Made by a program: the position numbers and the translations under genes | Notes under the pieces: generated by a model | The model's input: only the letters and a program-made list of their open reading frames with translations | What the model was told of the DNA's origin: nothing | Database searches by the model: none | From: JADKFD01 sp964561825 | Lineage (GTDB): Bacteria > Pseudomonadota > Gammaproteobacteria > Xanthomonadales > SZUA-5 | Assembly (NCBI GenBank): GCA_964561825.1 | Contig: CAZLSB010000170.1 | Location: 1 to 8,963 of the forward strand | Direction: 5' to 3' | DNA length: 8,963 bases | In this document: positions 6,901 to 8,963 of the stretch, in pieces | Layout of the letters: each line of letters begins with the position of its first letter | Position numbering within the stretch: position 1 is the stretch's first letter

Positions 6901-7140
6901 TTCGCGATAGAGCTGGGCGTGAAGTTCAACGACGGCACGAGCGCTTATTTCGATTCCGGCACGGTAGTCGGTGGCGTCATCGACAGCAACAACCCAACCG
7001 AAGTGTCGTTTTGCATGTCACAAGGCCAAAACGTGCAAATTCGCACCTTAGGTTTCCCCACCTATGCCGACGGCGTAACCGGCCAATACTTCACGGTCCG
7101 CAACCCGCAGGATGTAGTGGTGTTTGATTCGCGTGATTAG
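3901..7140 (+). CDS. Exported Asp-box beta-propeller protein with InlB-repeat-like module
   Basis: 1079 residues. A signal sequence or membrane anchor (MKLR, then hydrophobic 5-20) has no clear Ala-x-Ala cleavage site. Residues 46-95 are a charged helical linker. From NWVERGSNNQAGRVMAA (111-127) a beta-propeller region of the VPS10/BNR/GH74 style extends to about 765. Its Asp-box turns are SDNGGLSW (193-200), SNDRGQSF (248-255), SVDGGRTW (345-352), TADGGISW (388-395), the weaker STDGGLY (434-440) and TSDGVNF (586-592), and STNNGDSF (678-685). The region closes with FSTYGRGIWDF (754-764), usual for the last blade. Residues 774-851 are a four-cysteine module (C796, C800, C828, C836; FVAWVGCDA) like divergent InlB B-repeats found in secreted proteins. 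Residues 852-1079, with C870 and C1038, are beta-rich and unrecognised. Probably envelope-attached or secreted, binding or cleaving glycans or proteins; catalytic residues cannot be assigned. The gene stands alone, and its TAG overlaps the stop of the convergent HEAT ORF. Confidence 0.88.
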   Translation: MKLRFAVLALLAIASAGLLLSKAPSLLTVTHDAIFPAPIDEPGEGANFGERRRAWIEYLHRAAPDVDWRRQDADFRAARFAQHEALRAQQLKAGASAGDLRKVSSAAISGNWVERGSNNQAGRVMAANYDAAGNRLTVLSAGGNVWRASRALLDWRSPNDGASFSSSSLERLGGGLGERLLIASDSPRGVFRSDNGGLSWTANAGTTLANPWYTMDLVSRDPTLAEVYLLRVHYDFTATDWKPHLYSSNDRGQSFTARQFVGKRDQVALFSPPYGSSEVFLLDGAQLSTISPGAHTLVPLATLPLGFTLASEDDIALSGGVSGGQVFLYAFYSRPSSNKTEVLRSVDGGRTWIAVSPVPTKFFKLNSAESSGNDPLRAYVGGVNLFRTADGGISWIMVNNWTEYYPNPAIKLHADITNIDVSLDNAGQERVYISTDGGLYESLDHTQTVQNLNLNGMNVSQYYGTYTQRTPPFAVLAGAQDQGYQKALAPTGAIEPYVQTISGDYGHLESADGGKNLWMVYPGFVMLDTRTSMTGQSGLKLWRFEENNFTGWFFLPPLAVDPLNPLRILLAGGNLSGSGQRLINLTSDGVNFTHAEIPFDFNSKVTAVAFSTDGNSRYAINDEAQFFRQMGAGAWSRTSTGMPNNHYFFGNRILVDPVTPGKIYVAGAGYSNPGVYVSTNNGDSFTSLSTGLPSTLVFDLALSSNGEHLFAATELGPYYFDSATNTWQDISGLGAPNQAYWDVDFVDAQGIARFSTYGRGIWDFVLPRSAGSQFISVAKLGNGSGLVTSSVAGLNCGAACNASFPVGTQLTLLANPAAGTRFVAWVGCDANNGAQCNVLMSGARHVSAVFENRAEPLAVVNLPATTGVACAAFYSIKTFGNPGILPGVTATEITLQGNDRRLVGGLIMKGNVLRSGAFAGVTVPATPGQPVLLAPVAFWLPPDMGAATLEVITGNQTLANIRLPARSGAQVIPPIAIGDRGGYFSIRITPASQAQLGNRPFAIELGVKFNDGTSAYFDSGTVVGGVIDSNNPTEVSFCMSQGQNVQIRTLGFPTYADGVTGQYFTVRNPQDVVVFDSRD

Positions 7141-7150
7141 TCGGTAGAAT
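7124..7150 (+). promoter_or_regulatory. Possible promoter with GGTAGAAT -10-like box
   Basis: TTGATT (7124-7129) and TAGAAT (7145-7150, preceded by CGG) are separated by 15 nt, shorter than optimal. The GTCGGTAGAA core is the same as in the repeats at 1855-1918. If active it would read antisense through the HEAT ORF toward fdhD. It may equally be a dispersed repeat fragment. Confidence 0.2.
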
Positions 7151-7583
7151 GCGCAGGGACGAGATTTGATTCGATCGTGTTTGCAGCGCGCTGCTCGGGT
7201 AGTTGTGACAACGCAAAGATCGCTTGTTTGCGCACCTGTTCGGCGGGCTCGTTTTGCACGGCGGCGCCGATCGCTCTGCCCGCTTGAGCGTCGCCGGTCT
7301 GCGCCAGCCAAAACCACGCTTGCGAACACACTTGGCTATTGCTGTCGTGCTGCGCTTGTTTAATCAGCAACTCGGCGCGTCGCGCGGAGCGACTTTGCGA
7401 GATCGCAAAGCCAGCGTGTTCGCGTATTTTGGCGTCGAGGTCATCGGTCAAAAATGGTGCGATCGCCGCAGCGCCCGTTTCGCCGCGCAATTGGCCCATC
7501 CAGACCAGTGCATCTTTGCGACTTTCGCGAGACGGGTCAGTGCTCGCCACCCGCAGCAATTCGGCATCCGCGCGCGTAAACAT
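7137..7583 (-). CDS. HEAT-repeat protein, probably a fragment
   Basis: 148 residues, almost all HEAT-like helix pairs with a period of about 30 residues: RKDALVWMGQLRGETGAAAI (22-41), IREHAGFAISQSRSARRAEL (53-72), SQAWFWLAQTGDAQAGRAIG (87-106) and RKQAIFALSQLPEQRAANTI (118-137). These match bacterial HEAT_2-type scaffolds, which are normally several hundred residues with a signal peptide and further repeats on both sides. Here the protein starts abruptly at the first repeat. The frame extends only nine codons upstream before a TAA, no Shine-Dalgarno precedes the ATG at 7583, and the last repeat stops after its first helix. I infer an internal fragment of a larger gene, still open but likely not functional. 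It converges on the large secreted-protein gene (stop codons overlap at 7137-7140) and diverges from fdhD. A genuine short adaptor protein remains possible. Confidence 0.55.
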   Translation of the reverse strand: MFTRADAELLRVASTDPSRESRKDALVWMGQLRGETGAAAIAPFLTDDLDAKIREHAGFAISQSRSARRAELLIKQAQHDSNSQVCSQAWFWLAQTGDAQAGRAIGAAVQNEPAEQVRKQAIFALSQLPEQRAANTIESNLVPAHSTD

Positions 7584-7633
7584 GCAGCTTGGACGGCGCT
7601 GGGGCGCAAAAGGTTAGCGTGTCGCCTGATAAA

Positions 7634-7649
7634 CTGCGACGCATCGCAG
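7634..7649. promoter_or_regulatory. Perfect 6-bp inverted repeat upstream of fdhD
   Basis: CTGCGA at 7634-7639 and TCGCAG at 7644-7649 flank CGCA. It lies between the divergent HEAT ORF and the preferred fdhD start, 29 nt before the GTG at 7679. It could be an operator or an RNA hairpin in the leader. No regulator family is assigned. Confidence 0.3.
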
Positions 7650-7663
7650 CGAATACCGAGCAC

Positions 7664-7668
7664 AGGAA
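7664..7668 (+). promoter_or_regulatory. Shine-Dalgarno AGGAA selecting GTG start of fdhD
   Basis: AGGAA lies 10 nt before the GTG at 7679. The frame is open back to a TTG at 7589, but those 30 extra residues are not similar to FdhD and would give an unusually long N-terminus. Confidence 0.4.
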
Positions 7669-7678
7669 ATCCGGCAGC

Positions 7679-8566
7679 GTGATCCGCTCTAGCCTCGATA
7701 GGCAAGATGTGCAGGCCGCAAAATTGCCGGCATCGGTGCCTATTCCGGTCGAGGTGCGCTATTTCTCGGCTGTGCAATCGCACCCCGTATTGTCGCGCGA
7801 GATTGCGGTCGAAACTGCGGTGAATGTGTTTTTCGGTCCTACGCCGTTCGCGGTGATGATGAGCACGCCGCAAGATTTGCACGATTTCGCCTACGGTTTT
7901 TGTTTGACCGAAGGTTTGATCAAGCGCGCGGCGGATATTCAGAGCGTGGAGCTACACGTGCAAGCGGCCGGCATCGAACTGCGTGTCACACCGGCGCCGG
8001 ATGTCTGTCCGCGGGCTGCCAGCCGCGAGCGCAATACCGCAGGTCGCACCGGCTGCGGTTTGTGTGGCATCACCCAGCTGGATGCCCTGCCACTAGCCGC
8101 CGTGCGCGCGCATACGCGGCCGACCGTCGCGTTGGCGGCGATTCGACGCGCGCTGGACGCGTTGGAACAGTCGCAGTCGATCAATCAGCGCACGCATGCG
8201 GTGCACGCGGCGGCGTGGTGCAGCGCGGACGGTGAAATCCTGGCGCTGCGCGAGGATGTCGGTCGACACAACGCGCTCGATAAGCTGATCGGCGCCTTGT
8301 TGCGCGCCGGACACCAGCCGGGTGACGGATTTTTGCTTATCACCAGCCGCTGTTCCTTCGAAATGGTGGAAAAAGCCGCGGTGTTTGGCGCGGCCACGCT
8401 GGTGGCGATTTCCGCGCCGACCTCACTGGCGATCGACCGCGCGGTGTTGCATGGTATGACGCTGCTGGCCGTGGCCAGACGCGATAGCGCGTTGGTGTTT
8501 AACGGCGCGCAGTTTGTGGTGGAATCCGTTTTGCCATATGGTTCATCTCACCCGGAAAGTCCATGA
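7679..8566 (+). CDS. fdhD: Formate dehydrogenase accessory sulfurtransferase FdhD
   Basis: 295 residues from the GTG at 7679, close to the usual 260-290. FdhD accepts sulfur from the cysteine desulfurase (IscS in E. coli) and passes it to the molybdenum/tungsten bis-PGD cofactor before insertion into formate dehydrogenase, in the cytoplasm. The signature features are present: SREIAVETAVNVFFGP (39-54), DLHDFAYGFCLTEGLI (66-81), the redox cysteine motif RTGCGLCG with C126 and C129, the conserved REDVGRHNALDKLIGALL (191-208), and LLITSRCSFEMVEKAAVFGA (219-238) near the C-terminus. The start is uncertain: there is no early ATG, the GTG at 7679 has AGGAA at 7664-7668, and a TTG at 7589 is the longest alternative. 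Its stop overlaps the start of fdsD (ATGA at 8563-8566), so the two are translationally coupled. The FdsG/B/A subunits that usually accompany this pair are not upstream within the window. Confidence 0.95.
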   Translation: MIRSSLDRQDVQAAKLPASVPIPVEVRYFSAVQSHPVLSREIAVETAVNVFFGPTPFAVMMSTPQDLHDFAYGFCLTEGLIKRAADIQSVELHVQAAGIELRVTPAPDVCPRAASRERNTAGRTGCGLCGITQLDALPLAAVRAHTRPTVALAAIRRALDALEQSQSINQRTHAVHAAAWCSADGEILALREDVGRHNALDKLIGALLRAGHQPGDGFLLITSRCSFEMVEKAAVFGAATLVAISAPTSLAIDRAVLHGMTLLAVARRDSALVFNGAQFVVESVLPYGSSHPESP

Positions 8567-8790
8567 AAGTCGAAAAACTTCTACGCATGGCCAACGAAAT
8601 TGCGCGCAATTTGCGCAGTCTGCCGGGCGAGCAGCCCATCATCGCCAGCGCCGAACATTTGCGCAGTTTCTGGACACCCGGCATGCGCAGCAGCCTCATC
8701 GCGTACATGAATGCAGACGGGGCAGGGCTGGATCCGATCGCGATTGCAGCGCTGCGGCAGTTGCAACAAGGCAACGCGCAATCGACGTAG
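8563..8790 (+). CDS. fdsD: Formate dehydrogenase delta subunit FdsD
   Basis: 75 residues, the usual size of the small delta subunit of soluble NAD-dependent molybdenum formate dehydrogenases (FdsABGD type, as in Cupriavidus and Rhodobacter). The family pattern is clear: an N-terminal helix KLLRMANEIARNLRSLPGEQ, then SAEHLRSFWTPGMRSSLIAY, with the conserved H-x-R-x-F-W-x-P-x-M-R core at residues 32-42. A helical tail (PIAIAALRQL) follows. The delta subunit is needed for assembly or stability of the complex and has no cofactor of its own. The ATG at 8563 overlaps the fdhD stop by four bases, and GGAAAG at 8554-8559 lies within the end of fdhD as its ribosome binding site. Regulation is presumably shared with fdhD. 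The alpha, beta and gamma subunits must be encoded elsewhere, possibly beyond the window. Confidence 0.93.
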   Translation: MKVEKLLRMANEIARNLRSLPGEQPIIASAEHLRSFWTPGMRSSLIAYMNADGAGLDPIAIAALRQLQQGNAQST

Positions 8791-8828
8791 TTGAACCTAG
8801 CAGCCTGTCGGACTTTCATCGAGAGTGC

Positions 8829-8929
8829 GCCGGAAGCGCTTTTGGCGCACAGCGGTGACGAATATTCCGGTAGTTCTATTGTATTTTCTTCGTCTTTCTG
8901 CTTGCTATTGCGCCAAAAGCGCTTCCGGC
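8829..8929. repeat. Perfect 21-bp inverted repeat with 59-nt loop
   Basis: Bases 8829-8849 and 8909-8929 are exact reverse complements (arms begin GCCGGAAGCGCTTTTGGCGC and end with its complement). The centre, 8850-8908, is AT-rich and T-rich on the plus strand. Each arm also contains the palindrome AAGCGCTT. It lies 38 nt after fdsD. The loop is too long for a standard intrinsic terminator, and the structure looks more like a palindromic intergenic repeat or small non-autonomous element. CCCTTCGGG follows at 8930-8938 and its reverse complement CCCGAAGGG is found in the repeat at 1891-1918, hinting at a shared repeat family. Confidence 0.65.
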
Positions 8930-8963
8930 CCTTCGGGTTAAGCGGCTGAACGGCGTCTGCGGC

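Noticed and set aside
7589..7678. N-terminal extension of fdhD from a TTG codon
   Set aside because: The extra 30 residues do not resemble FdhD, and a GTG with a Shine-Dalgarno-like AGGAA at 7664-7668 gives a normal-length protein.

Overview
The window looks like a chromosomal stretch from a proteobacterium, most likely a gammaproteobacterium of the Xanthomonadales/Lysobacterales type. The grounds are the moderately high GC content, the AbrB/SpoVT-like regulator, the two-transmembrane antibiotic-biosynthesis-monooxygenase-like protein, the Asp-box secreted protein, and the FdhD/FdsD pair. This placement is inference from protein style; no rRNA or other taxonomic marker is present.

Layout, left to right. 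Positions 1-576 hold no convincing gene but several inverted repeats, including a perfect 10-bp hairpin at 244-266. Positions 577-1719 (+) encode a non-zinc MDR-superfamily oxidoreductase, followed by a strong hairpin and a short intergenic region with two 28-bp direct repeats spaced exactly 50 bp apart. Positions 2014-3128 (+) form a compact, operon-like set of three small genes: an AbrB/SpoVT-type DNA-binding protein, a short acidic protein resembling the start of the UPF0158 family, and an ABM-domain protein with two membrane helices.

Positions 3129-3900 look empty as open reading frames. Read on the minus strand across several frames, they contain the eroded C-terminal part of a TPR-like helical-repeat protein. 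Positions 3901-7140 (+) encode the dominant gene, a 1079-residue exported protein with an Asp-box (BNR/VPS10-like) beta-propeller region, a four-cysteine InlB-B-repeat-like module, and a C-terminal domain of about 230 residues that I do not recognise. Its stop codon overlaps the stop of a convergent minus-strand HEAT-repeat ORF (7137-7583) that looks like a fragment of a larger protein.

The right end carries fdhD and fdsD (7679-8790, +, overlapping ATGA). FdhD delivers sulfur to the molybdenum cofactor of formate dehydrogenase, and FdsD is the small delta subunit of soluble NAD-dependent formate dehydrogenases. The catalytic subunits are not in the window. The last 170 bases hold a perfect 21-bp inverted repeat with a 59-nt loop, possibly part of a dispersed or mobile repeat.

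I see no CRISPR array, tRNA, rRNA, transposase or recognisable defence system. The least ordinary features are the secreted propeller protein with its unassigned C-terminal domain, the decayed minus-strand repeat-protein genes on both sides of it, and the intergenic repeats.
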